In this document: piece by piece, positions 55,017 to 64,000 of the stretch
Position numbering within the stretch: the first letter of the stretch is position 1
Layout: every line of letters begins with the position of its first letter
Source: Chlamydomonas reinhardtii
Lineage: Eukaryota; Chlorophyta; Chlorophyceae; Chlamydomonadales; Chlamydomonadaceae
Direction of reading: 5' to 3'
NCBI RefSeq assembly: GCF_000002595.2
Contig: NC_057006.1
Location: 5,721,512-5,785,511 of the forward strand
DNA: 64,000 bases
Position numbers and translations under genes: made by a program
Notes under the pieces: model-generated
What the model saw: the letters and a program-made list of their open reading frames with translations, nothing else
Told to the model about the DNA's origin: nothing
Databases searched by the model: none

Positions 55017-55794
55017 GGCTACAGGTAAGCTACTTCAACTAACAATTTTCAGCGTATCGCCTGAAGCGTTTCGTCAGGGCTTCAGTTAATTTGTTTAATA
55101 CTGAGTATCCTGGGCTGCTTGCGACTTGTGAAGATGCGAAGAATAGTGAAAGCCTATCATACTATATGAACATAAATTTTCATTTGGCAAAGGAGAATTT
55201 GGCAACGGAAATGAGCACCCCCAATCCGCAGACCTGTCCCCCCCGCCTTACGTCACCCCTGCCGCCGTCCATTGTGTCCGAGCTCCTCCTTTTCGGCCCC
55301 CTTCATCACCTTCACTCTTCAGTTCTGCCTCATCTTGCCACGTCCGAGACTTAAGCACGTTGTATCTAAAACTCCCAAACCTTGCTTGCAATGTACAAGT
55401 GCACTCTCCCGACGCCACCACCTCCCCCAACGCCACCAGACTGTTCTGCATGGGATGAACCTGCCTCCAGCGGTCAGTAGCGCAGCCAGGTCCGGTACAC
55501 AGCCAAAATCGCACTTCGAAACTGCATCACGGTGCCGCGTGCATCAAAATTGTTCCGTCAATTGCTTCCGAGTCCGTACGAGAGCCTCGTCCATCCGCGC
55601 GCCAGGCAACGTCCCTCGTTATGCTTACGCCTGCCGCAACGCATATACTACATACACATCTGACCGCTGCCCGTCCTGATTCCCCTACCCTCCTCGAATT
55701 TCGCTTCCATTGCCGCTGCTCCAGCCATTCCTGTCCCCTCCTTCCGCCAACGCCACCGGCCGCTCCCTGGCTCCCTGCCGCCGCCCCTAGCCGC
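55017..55794. other. Fibrillin 1 promoter and fibrillin 2 3' flank
   Basis: About 780 bp between two same-strand genes. The part 55020-55210 is the most AT-rich of this region (TACTATATGAACATAAATTT) and is the likely fibrillin 1 promoter. No ORF is supported. Confidence 0.5.
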
Positions 55795-57700
55795 TCAGGG
55801 CCGCTGCAGCAGGAACACGTTGCCCTTGTTGTCTCGCCCCACACGCCAGGCGCCCGGCGCCGCCGGCTGCGGGTCCAGGTAGGTGATGTCCAGGTGGCCC
55901 TCGGGGTTGAAGATGGACAGCAGCAGGTCCAGGTTGGCCTCGAAGATCTTTTGGAGCTGGGCCGGGGTCTGCGGGAGGAGGGGAGGAAGTGAGTTAGTGA
56001 GCAGATGGGCACGGGCGAACGTCTTGGGGAGGAAGTAGCGCTATGGCGCCGAGGCGCCCCCGAGTGTGAGCGTGGCCAGCGGCGTCCCCCCCATTGGGTT
56101 CGGTTTAGTTGGTGGTATTTGTCCCCCCCCCCCCGCCCCTGGCCTCTTGCCCGCTTGCCCCCAGCACCCAGCTCCCAGCGTTCCTCACCAGCGCCGAGTC
56201 CAGGTAGCTAATGTCCACTCGCTGCGGCGAGGCCACCGAGTAGTTGGCGCGGATGGTGAGCGAGCCGCGCAGCGAGGACAGGCCAGACACCGAGAACTCG
56301 ATCCGGTTTACCTGTGATGTGGGTCCCAGGCATGGGGCAGGGAGCGATGAGCGGGCAGCAGGGGAGGCAATGGGGGAGGGCCGCGGGCCATGTTCCTTCT
56401 TGGGTCGACGGCGGGGCTGTGCACCGCAGCGACTGGTGGGCGCAGGACCTCAAGCTGCCAGCACAGCTTGAAGCTGCTCCCTCCACCCCGATGGACTCCC
56501 TCTCCCTCTGCCCCCGGCTCCAACAGACGCGCTTCTACCTTTCCAGCGACTGCCTCCCCAGCTACCGCCACCCCAGCTATCCCACCGCAGCTACCGCCAC
56601 CCCAGCGACTGCCGCCCCAGCTACCGCCACCCAGCTACTGCGACCCCAGCTACTTCCAGCCAGGCAGCTGCCATCTAGTCGCCGTGCCTCACCGCCAGGC
56701 GGTTGGCTGTGTCGATGTGCTGTGTGAACTCGCCCAGCTTGACAAACTCGCGCAGGCCCAGCTTGGTGCGCTTGGCGCCCTAGACAGGCGCGGGAGAGGA
56801 GAGCAGGCGCGCGCACAGGAGAAGAAGATGAAAGGCATGGAAGCGACAGAGCAGCGCCGTGGCTGGGCAGAATGCCTTCGTGTGCGTGCGCCGACTTGTG
56901 TGGAGCCCCACGTTGGGGTAGATACACATAAGCGCGCTAGTGCGTTTCTTGCCTTGTCCCCATCATCTACCGTATGCCGTGGTCCCAGCAATGACCAAGT
57001 GGCTCAGAGCACAGCCGCAGTCAGCCACACTGCGCAAATCAACTACACGGGCCCCGCCGGCCGCGGCCCTGTCACCTCCCACTCGTCCCTGGGCCCCGGC
57101 TCACAGTGATGGTGATGGTCGAGTACATCAGCCGCCAGTCGCCCTGCACCAGGTCTAGGTCGCTAGTGGGCGCCGGCTGCGCGTTGTGCTGCTCCAGCTC
57201 GGAGATGAGCGCCAGGATCCGGGCCTTCTTGGCGGCCTGGGTGCGTGTAGGGAGGAGCGGGGCGTTGGCGGGAGGAGCGTGGGGCGAGGGATCGCGGTGG
57301 GACAGGTGGTAGGAGGGAGGGTCAGGAAGCGGTCGCCCGGCAAACCCAGAACGAGCTTGTGGGTTTGGGAGCGCTGTACTGCGGCCCCCTTCGGCCACGA
57401 AAGGGCGTAGGGGTCGCTCGCCTGCCAAGGAATTGAGTAGTTGCCCGCGGCTGGCATCGCACACGGTCCACTCACCGGCACGCCGAAGATGCCCCGGTCC
57501 AGGCCCTCCAGCTCCGTGGTAAGTTGCTGCTTGATATCCTGAGCTCCACTGCTGACAGGGCTAGCGAGCGCGACCTGTCCCGACTTCACAAACCCGTTGG
57601 AAGAGCGAGTGACCACTCCTCCGCGCCAGGGCGCCGCGCTCGCTCTCCGCACCGGCGCTCCATATGAGTTCACGTGAAGCAAGTACTTGGATGCTAACAT
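55795..57700 (-). CDS. Plastid-lipid-associated protein / fibrillin (PAP) 2
   Basis: Five exons join in phase: 57700-57476, 57236-57105, 56779-56693, 56311-56189 and 55968-55795, giving 246 residues. The ATG at 57700 was chosen as the first ATG of the frame, which opens at 57718 with GTG. A transit-like N-terminus ([20 protein letters not shown]) is followed by [100 protein letters not shown] and [20 protein letters not shown] ending [10 protein letters not shown]. This is the PAP/fibrillin layout, but its terminal signature is [13 protein letters not shown] instead of [13 protein letters not shown], so it is a different subfamily from fibrillin 1 and not a recent tandem copy. Likely plastidial; lipid or quinone binding is family inference. 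Confidence 0.88.
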
Positions 57701-58388
57701 TTTCTTAGGCGAGGTCACGCGATTGAAAGCGGAAAAATAGCGAAGCTCTAGAATCGCGTTCGTCCAGGCGCTATGGCTGCCTTAGATTACTGTATACAAG
57801 CGCAAGGGGTCCTACGCAGAACTACACTGCAGTTCAATCGCAAAGCTTGAGTAAAATCAGCGCCCACCTGCCCCATCCGATGCGGGCGGTTGCCAGAACG
57901 TGCAAGAATGCCCACCCAGCCCGTGTAACAACAATTGCATTGCAATGCTGTTAGCCTGAAACAGGGGATAGTTGAAGGATCTGTTCGCTGGAGGTAGAGC
58001 GGCGAAAGGAAAGGGATGGCAGAGGGGGTGGCAGCGTGGGTGGCAGGTCGGAGCTGGTCGGAGGGGGCACGCCGTGGGGACATGCCAACCTGCGTGTTTG
58101 TGCCTGCCATGCATGGTCATTCTCAGTTAGTGACCATTTTAACACAAAGATTGCCTGGTTTCAGGCTCTCTCTTACTCTGCACTCGTCGTTCCACACCTA
58201 CATTCTTCATTATCCTTGCCAGACACGAATGTCTCTACTCGCACAGCGCTGAGATCAGGCCGAGACCTCCGCAGGTTGTCCTAGTTTGATTACACGTTCC
58301 TGCGTCCGAACTAGGGCTCCGGACCACCGGCAGGGCCCGCGCCCATCGCCGGGGCGATTCGCGTGTCGCAGACACACCTCTTGCAAGC
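57701..58388. promoter_or_regulatory. Divergent intergenic region (fibrillin 2 and DDX1)
   Basis: About 690 bp separate the two start codons. The part 57720-57960 is AT-richer (GCGGAAAAATAGCG, TTACTGTATACAAG). It presumably holds both promoters; no specific box is claimed. Confidence 0.55.
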
Positions 58389-61300
58389 ATGTCGGCATTT
58401 GAGGAGCTGGGCGTCATGCCGGAGCTGGCAAAGGCGGTAGAGGACCTGGGGTGGATGTGAGTATGGCGCTTGGGTGCCACGCGTGCACCCGTACGGGGGC
58501 GCAGGCCACGGCAGCTGCTGACACAAGCCCCGCCACTCACTGCTTGTGCGGGCTGCCTCCTGCTGTAATCTGCGTGTGTGTGGAGGGGGGGCTGCAATCC
58601 GAGGGGGAGGCTACATGGGCTGCCCTCAGACCTGACTGATAGTACCTGATGGTCTGGCCTTCACCTGACATACCCCACATCCACTGGTGTGCTGGCCTGT
58701 AGGCTGCCCTCGCCGGTTCAGGCCGAGGCCATTCCCCTCATCCTGGGCGGCGGCGACGTCATGGCGGCGGCGGAGACCGGCAGCGGCAAGACAGGCGTAA
58801 GTGTGGGCTTAAGCAGCGAGCAGGCGGTAAGGAATGACACGGGCCAAACGCCAAAAGCTCATGGAAGCGTCTGCAAGACAACACCGCGGTCCTTGCCGTA
58901 GAGCGTGAATTGCATGACGGGGTCATGAGGAGGTAAACATCGCCCCCACGACACTCAGCGACCAGCTAAATCACACGCGCTGCACGCATGCGCATGCAAT
59001 GCCATCGCATGCACAGGCCTTCGCCATTCCCATGCTCCAAATCGTGCACGAGACTCTGCGCCAGCGTGCGCGCAGCGGCTCCGCCGCCAGCACCAGCGGC
59101 CGCGGCGCAGCCGGGGCCGCAGCCGCAGCCGCCAGCCCCGCAGCCGTGCCGTGTGTGCTGAGTAGCGAGGACCGGGAGCTGCACGTGGCGGTGTCGCCGG
59201 ACGGGCTGTCGGCACAGAGCCGCTCGGAGAAGGCGTGGGGCGGCGTGCGCGGCAGCGTGGGTGTGTTCGCCAGCTGCGGCGGCAAGGTGTACTATGAGGT
59301 GCGTCGCTGCGGGTCCATGACGGGGGCCCGGCTGGAGAGCGCGTGGGGTGGTGCGTAGCGCTGCGTGCTGAGTCGCTGAGTACTGACCAGGAACGGCGTG
59401 CCTAACTGACCGCAGGTGACGGTGACTGACGAGGGGTTGTGTCGAGTGGGCTGGAGCTGCCCCACCGCTGCGTTGGAGCTGGGGACAGACAGGTCCGTGT
59501 GACTGGCTAGGGAGCCGTGCAGCGCGTTGCGTCCTGCTGAGTAAGCTGGTGCTTTCAAAGTCGTCCGCGTCTGCCTGCCCCTGCACTTGAGCTGCCCTGA
59601 CCGGCCCTGCCGTGTCCTGCGCCCCGAGCAGGCTGGGCTGGGGCTTTGGCGGCACCGGCAAGAAGAGCCACAACCGCCAGTTCGACAGCTACGGCGAGCC
59701 GTGAGTGCCGGGTGGGCGGGGCCGCGCTGGGACGTGCCTCTCTTTCTGCTTCCCCAGCTCACTGTTTGTCAACGTTGCCAGGCGTCGGTCGCCATGCCCC
59801 TGCATGACTACTGCCGTGCTGCCCTGCGCCCAGGTTCGCCCTGAACGACGTGGTGGGCTGCCTGCTGGACTGCGGCGAGGCCGGCGGCAGTGTGGCCTTC
59901 ACCAAGAACGGCCGGCCGCTGGGCGAGGCGTTCAAGCTGCCAGACAACCTGCGCAACCAGGTGCGGGCCGTGCGGGAGCCGGGCGCCAGGGCTCGGCTGG
60001 CCAGGGTTGGAGGCCCGCGGACTGGGCGTTGCGGACCGCGCTGTTTCTGTTTATGAGCGCCGTGAGACTTCGCGTACATAGTGCTGATTTGTGTGTGCCG
60101 GCCCACGATCCAAAGCCAATGGACACGTAGCGTCCGCCTATGCGCAACGTCGGACGCACGCCCCCATGGCGGCGTGACCTCTACACTGGCTGATTCGATG
60201 CTGCTCACGCCGCCTCAGGTTCTGCACCCCGCCATAACGCTCAAGAACGCCGAGGTCGCGCTCAACTTTGGCGCCACGCCGCTTGCCTTCCCGCCGCCGC
60301 CCGGCTACATCCCGCTCGCTCAGGCGCCAGCCGCCTGGGTGGCGGCGGGTGGCGGCGCAGCCGCCGCCAGCGCAGGTGGCGGCGGAAACGGCCGCGGTGA
60401 GAAGGACCTTGGGCGCAAGCCTGTGTGCCTTATCTTGGAGCCTGCCAAGGACTTGGCGGAGCAGACAGCCAACTGCTTCAACGACTACGGCAAACACCTG
60501 AAGGCGCCGGAAGTGAAGACGGGGCTGTTCGTGGGCGGCATGGATGCAGCGCCGCAGGTGGGCGTCAGGCGTGAGGGTGAAGGTCCAGGCCGTGCCGTGC
60601 ACATGTGGTCCAACACTCCAACGGGGCTGCGCGGCCCGCGCTGGCCTGACTGTAAGGCGTTGCTGTACTCCCCCCATGTCCACGAAACAAATTGTGATCA
60701 ATACCCCCGCTCCCCCTGGGCGCCACCAGATTCGGATGCTGCGTGAGGGAGTGGATGTTGTGGTGGGCACACCCGGCCGCGTGATCGACTTCGTGGAGAG
60801 CGGCAAGATCCCTCTAGACCAGGTGCGGCGCGGCGGGGGGTGGGAGGGGATGTCAGCAGGTGCCTGCGCTCGCCCGTCACACCTTGCTTCCCCTAGAGCT
60901 CACGGCCCACCTCGCGTGTGCTGTGTTCGCAGATCCGCTTTTTCGTGCTGGACGAGGCGGACCGGTGAGGCACTCAGCCAGCTGTAGTGCTGTGTCTCAT
61001 TGCGTTCTGCGCAGCCTCATCTTGTCCCAATGCATGCCCCAGTGTGCCGTGTGCCCGTGCATCCCTCCCCCGTCATCCCCATCCTCGTGCTCCTCCGGCC
61101 CGGCCCAGGCTCATCGCGGACAACCCGGACGTGATCACCAAGCTCTACGGCCGCCTGCCCAAGCAGGGCACCGGCATTCACAGGCTGCAGGTGTGCGCGC
61201 CAGAAACGCCCCTCGCGCAGGCAACGCATCTCTGTACACCGCACACCTTGCCAAAGCCCCCTGCCCCCCAGACACACCTTCCACGCCACCTGCCTCCGCC

Positions 61301-63813
61301 TGCCTCCGCCTGCCTCCGCCTGCCTCCGCCTGCCTCCGCCTGCCTCCGCCTGCCTCCGCCTGCCTGCCTGCCTCCGCCTGCCTGCCTGCCTCCGCCTGCT
61401 GCCTCAGGTGCTCCTGTTCAGCGCCACGCTGCACTCGCCCGAGGTGAAGGACATGGCTGGCCGCATCTGCATCAACCCCATCCTGGTCGACCTCAAGGGC
61501 CGCGACGCAGTGCCGGAGACCGTCGACCATGTGCTGGTGAGGGCAGGGGCGAGGGCGGAGCGAGGGAGGGAGGCAGAGGGAGGCAGAGGGAGGGAGGCGG
61601 GGCAGAGGAAGGAAGGCAGGGCATGCGCGGCGACAGGGGCGATGAGTCACCGGTAGTGATGTTGGCTCGCAAGTGCGAGCAGTGTGTTGAACGAGGTGCT
61701 CCATGTTGCACCACTCGGGCGTGTGTGCCTCACCGGCTGCAGGTGCGGGTGGATCCGCGCGAGGACAGGAGCTGGCTGCAGAGCAATCCCGAGGTGAGAC
61801 GAAGTTTGGGGCACGGGCAAGAGGCGGGCCGAGTGCAGCTGCGAAAAGGAGTCCGCCCTGATACCAACGTGCCACCTAGGGTAGCAGCAGTTCAGCCATG
61901 GCTGCTCGGCTCACGTGCTGCCCACGCCCTCTACCGCACCCTTCATCTCACACCCCACACCGCGCACTTCGTGCCGCGCCGCCCCCCACGGCCGTGCAAC
62001 CAGGTGTTCACGGACAGCTGCCACGCACTGGACCGGGTGGGCCCCAACGCCGCGGCCAGCCCCGAGTGCCTGAGCGAGGGCGTCAAGCGCCTCAAGCAGC
62101 GCCTGCTGCAGCGCATCATAGACACCATGAAGATGGAGCAGTGAGTGGGCGCAGCCGGCATGCGTCTTGCTTGTGTCTTGATGGTGTGTCGGTGTCTTTA
62201 TGGCGTGGTGGTCTACCGTAGCGTCAGCGCTGGGCGAGGGAGGGAGGCAAGCAAGGGAGCGGGGCTGTGCGTCTGACCACTGCTACGCTTTGGCTTGTGG
62301 CGGAAGCGCCTGAGGGGCCTGGCACCGCGCATTCCGCCCCCAGGTGCCTGATCTTCTGCCGCACCAACCACGACTGCGACCAGCTCGAGCGCTTCCTCAA
62401 CACGCTGGGCGGGGCAGGCGGCGGGGCAGGCGGCCGCGGCTTCCGTGGCAAGCGCGAGAGCGGCAAGGAGAACCCCTACAGCTGCTGCGTGCTGGCGGGC
62501 GCACGCAGGTGAGCGCTTGCCGCACAGCAGCTTCCGTAGCCATTGTGCCCGCCGTTCCCTCGCTCTCACTCTCAGGCTTTCCCCTCTTCACGCCTCGCTC
62601 GCTGTTGATCCCTCACACGCCCTTTATACGCCGGGCCTTACCCTCCACCCCGCCATATCCTGCCCCTACGCCTGCTGTCTACTTCGCTACACTTCTCTGT
62701 ACCAATCTTTGCAAGCCCCCATCGCACCCCACCGCACTGCACCCCCTGCTTTACAGCATGGACGAGCGGCGCGCCGCGCTGTCCGCGTTCAAGGACGGGG
62801 ACGTGCGCTTCCTCATCGCCACTGACGTGGCCGCGCGCGGCATTGACATCCGCGAGCTGCCCTACGTCATCAACATGACCCTGCCCGACAAAAGCGAGGA
62901 CTACATACACAGGGTGCGTGTATCCTTGTGTGTATTCGTGCGCTTGCGTGTCTACATGTGTGTCTTTACATGCGCACGTGTGGCAATGTAAGTCGGTAAA
63001 TGTGTGGAGGCATTGGGCGATGTGGACGTGCTGTCACATGACTGCGCGCACCGGGGCCACCAGGAGGTCGGGCCGAGTGATGCTGGGCGAAGGAAACGAT
63101 GCCAAGTCGCACAGAGTACACGGGCATGACTGCTGCCAAGCCCGCACTGCCCCCGTGCTGCATCACGACGATCCACGGATCCGCCGCACTCGCAACAACG
63201 CCAGCGCTTTGCACTGGACAAACACACGTGCGCAGATTGGGCGCGTGGGCCGCGCCGACACCATGGGTCTGGCCATCAGCCTGGTGGCCGAGGTGCCGGA
63301 GAAGGTGTGGTTCTGCACCGTCAAGGGCATGAAACCCTGGCTGGCGCCCGACAGCAGCAACACGCGCACCACGGACAAGGGCGGGCACACAATCTGGTGA
63401 GGGCTGATGAGAGGACGCCAAGGATTGTTGGGGTGTGACTCGCCTGGCGGAGTGGAAGGCTGCGGAGGACCTGGTGTTGGGGCGGGCTTTGCCTGTAGGA
63501 TTGCGGCTTGGGTTTGATACCCCACATACACGGACAATCGAAACCAAGTCTGCAGGTGCATAAGGTGCCTATGACCACCGCGCTATTGCCGCCCTCCTCC
63601 GCACACGCGCACACTTGCCTCACACGCCCCCACAACCCACACAACACAACCAGGTACAACGAGCGCGAGTTGCTGGGCGCCATTGAGGGGCGGCTGGGCC
63701 GGCCCATCCCGCCCATGTCGGACGACCTCACGCTGCCGCCGGAGCTGGCGGAGCGGCTCAGCGCGGCGGGGGACAAGTACGGCCAGCAGCGCGGTGGCGG
63801 AGTCAGCAAGGAG
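58389..63813 (+). CDS. DDX1: DEAD-box RNA helicase DDX1 with SPRY insert (3' end outside window)
   Basis: Seventeen exons join in phase: 58389-58456, 58703-58796, 59017-59298, 59416-59492, 59632-59700, 59834-59960, 60219-60557, 60730-60822, 60933-60964, 61109-61190, 61408-61536, 61743-61793, 62004-62140, 62344-62508, 62757-62913, 63236-63396 and 63654-63813, giving 741 residues before the window ends in an intron. A start [20 protein letters not shown] leads to [30 protein letters not shown], then a SPRY domain between motifs I and Ia ([57 protein letters not shown]), the DDX1 hallmark. Motif Ia is [46 protein letters not shown] and [10 protein letters not shown] follow. DDX1 acts in RNA processing and tRNA splicing (ligase complex) in animals; role here inferred. 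The end seen ([17 protein letters not shown]) is the family's C-terminal extension. Confidence 0.95.
61275..61402. repeat. GCCTCCGCCT tandem repeat in a DDX1 intron
   Basis: A decamer-like array of GCCTCCGCCT, drifting to GCCTGCCTGCCTCC, fills the 3' half of an intron (61191-61407) and doubles as its pyrimidine-rich tract. Confidence 0.9.
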
Positions 63814-64000
63814 GTGGGCGCGAGGGCACAGAGGGTTGTGCGCGGGGCCGTGGGAGGGATACTGCTGGTGGGTGCACGCCATGCCTGTCGTGGCCCTTGC
63901 AGCAAAGGTGCCGCGGCGTCGAGCAAGCCGGGCGCCTGTTTCTTCCTTTCCAGTCGTGGCCCCGCAGGCGGCCTGCCCGGCTTTCCGCGCATTTTTCCTG

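Overview
The window looks like nuclear DNA of a volvocine green alga, Chlamydomonas reinhardtii or a very close relative. Coding parts are GC-rich with strong third-position G/C bias. Genes are densely split by short GT-AG introns, alanine- and glycine-rich low-complexity stretches sit inside proteins, (CA)n/(GT)n arrays fill many introns, and TGTAA poly(A) signals follow some stop codons. The 514-residue ADP-glucose pyrophosphorylase small subunit matches the known STA6 protein almost throughout, as far as I can recall it. All gene models were joined by hand by matching GT-AG junctions and checking codon phase across every junction.

Layout, left to right. (1) 230-4816 (+): a protein with two universal-stress-protein-like halves, possibly missing its 5' end. 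(2) 4817-9441: a gene-poor stretch with one doubtful ORF, degenerate repeats, and a small two-exon gene of unknown function lying between two direct repeats of about 280 bp. (3) 9442-15677 (-): a 1,703-residue F-box/leucine-rich-repeat protein with N-terminal hydrophobic segments. (4) 16189-19884 (+): exosome subunit RRP42, whose first intron is 1.5 kb and strand-asymmetric. (5) 20388-23960 (+): STA6. (6) 25894-29735 and 32293-35887 (+): two tandem paralogues of a compact NADPH-oxidase/ferric-reductase-like protein, with a small coiled-coil gene between them. (7) 37466-39612 (-): a conserved-looking 263-residue protein I cannot name. (8) 40377-41943 (+): ESCRT-III subunit CHMP1/VPS46. (9) 42806-48667 (-): DEAD-box helicase DDX31/Dbp7. 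(10) 49055-52766 (+): an intramembrane rhomboid protease. (11) 53245-55016 and 55795-57700 (-): two plastid-lipid-associated (fibrillin) proteins. (12) 58389 to the window end (+): DEAD-box helicase DDX1 with its SPRY insert; its 3' end lies outside.

Most genes are housekeeping: rRNA processing and RNA decay (RRP42, Dbp7), RNA metabolism (DDX1), membrane scission (CHMP1), starch synthesis (STA6) and plastid lipid bodies or thylakoids (fibrillins). There is no operon logic. Four head-to-head pairs share short intergenic regions that probably hold divergent promoters: 15678-16188, 39613-40376, 48668-49054 and 57701-58388. I saw no CRISPR array, rRNA gene or convincing tRNA gene.

The most interesting signals are non-coding or evolutionary. 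They are complementary UG/CA arrays flanking exons of the Dbp7 gene; a mosaic of near-identity and divergence between the two oxidase copies, with three intron presence/absence differences including a GC-AG intron; families of short shared motifs in introns of unrelated genes; and a T-depleted block with a hairpin cluster in RRP42 intron 1.
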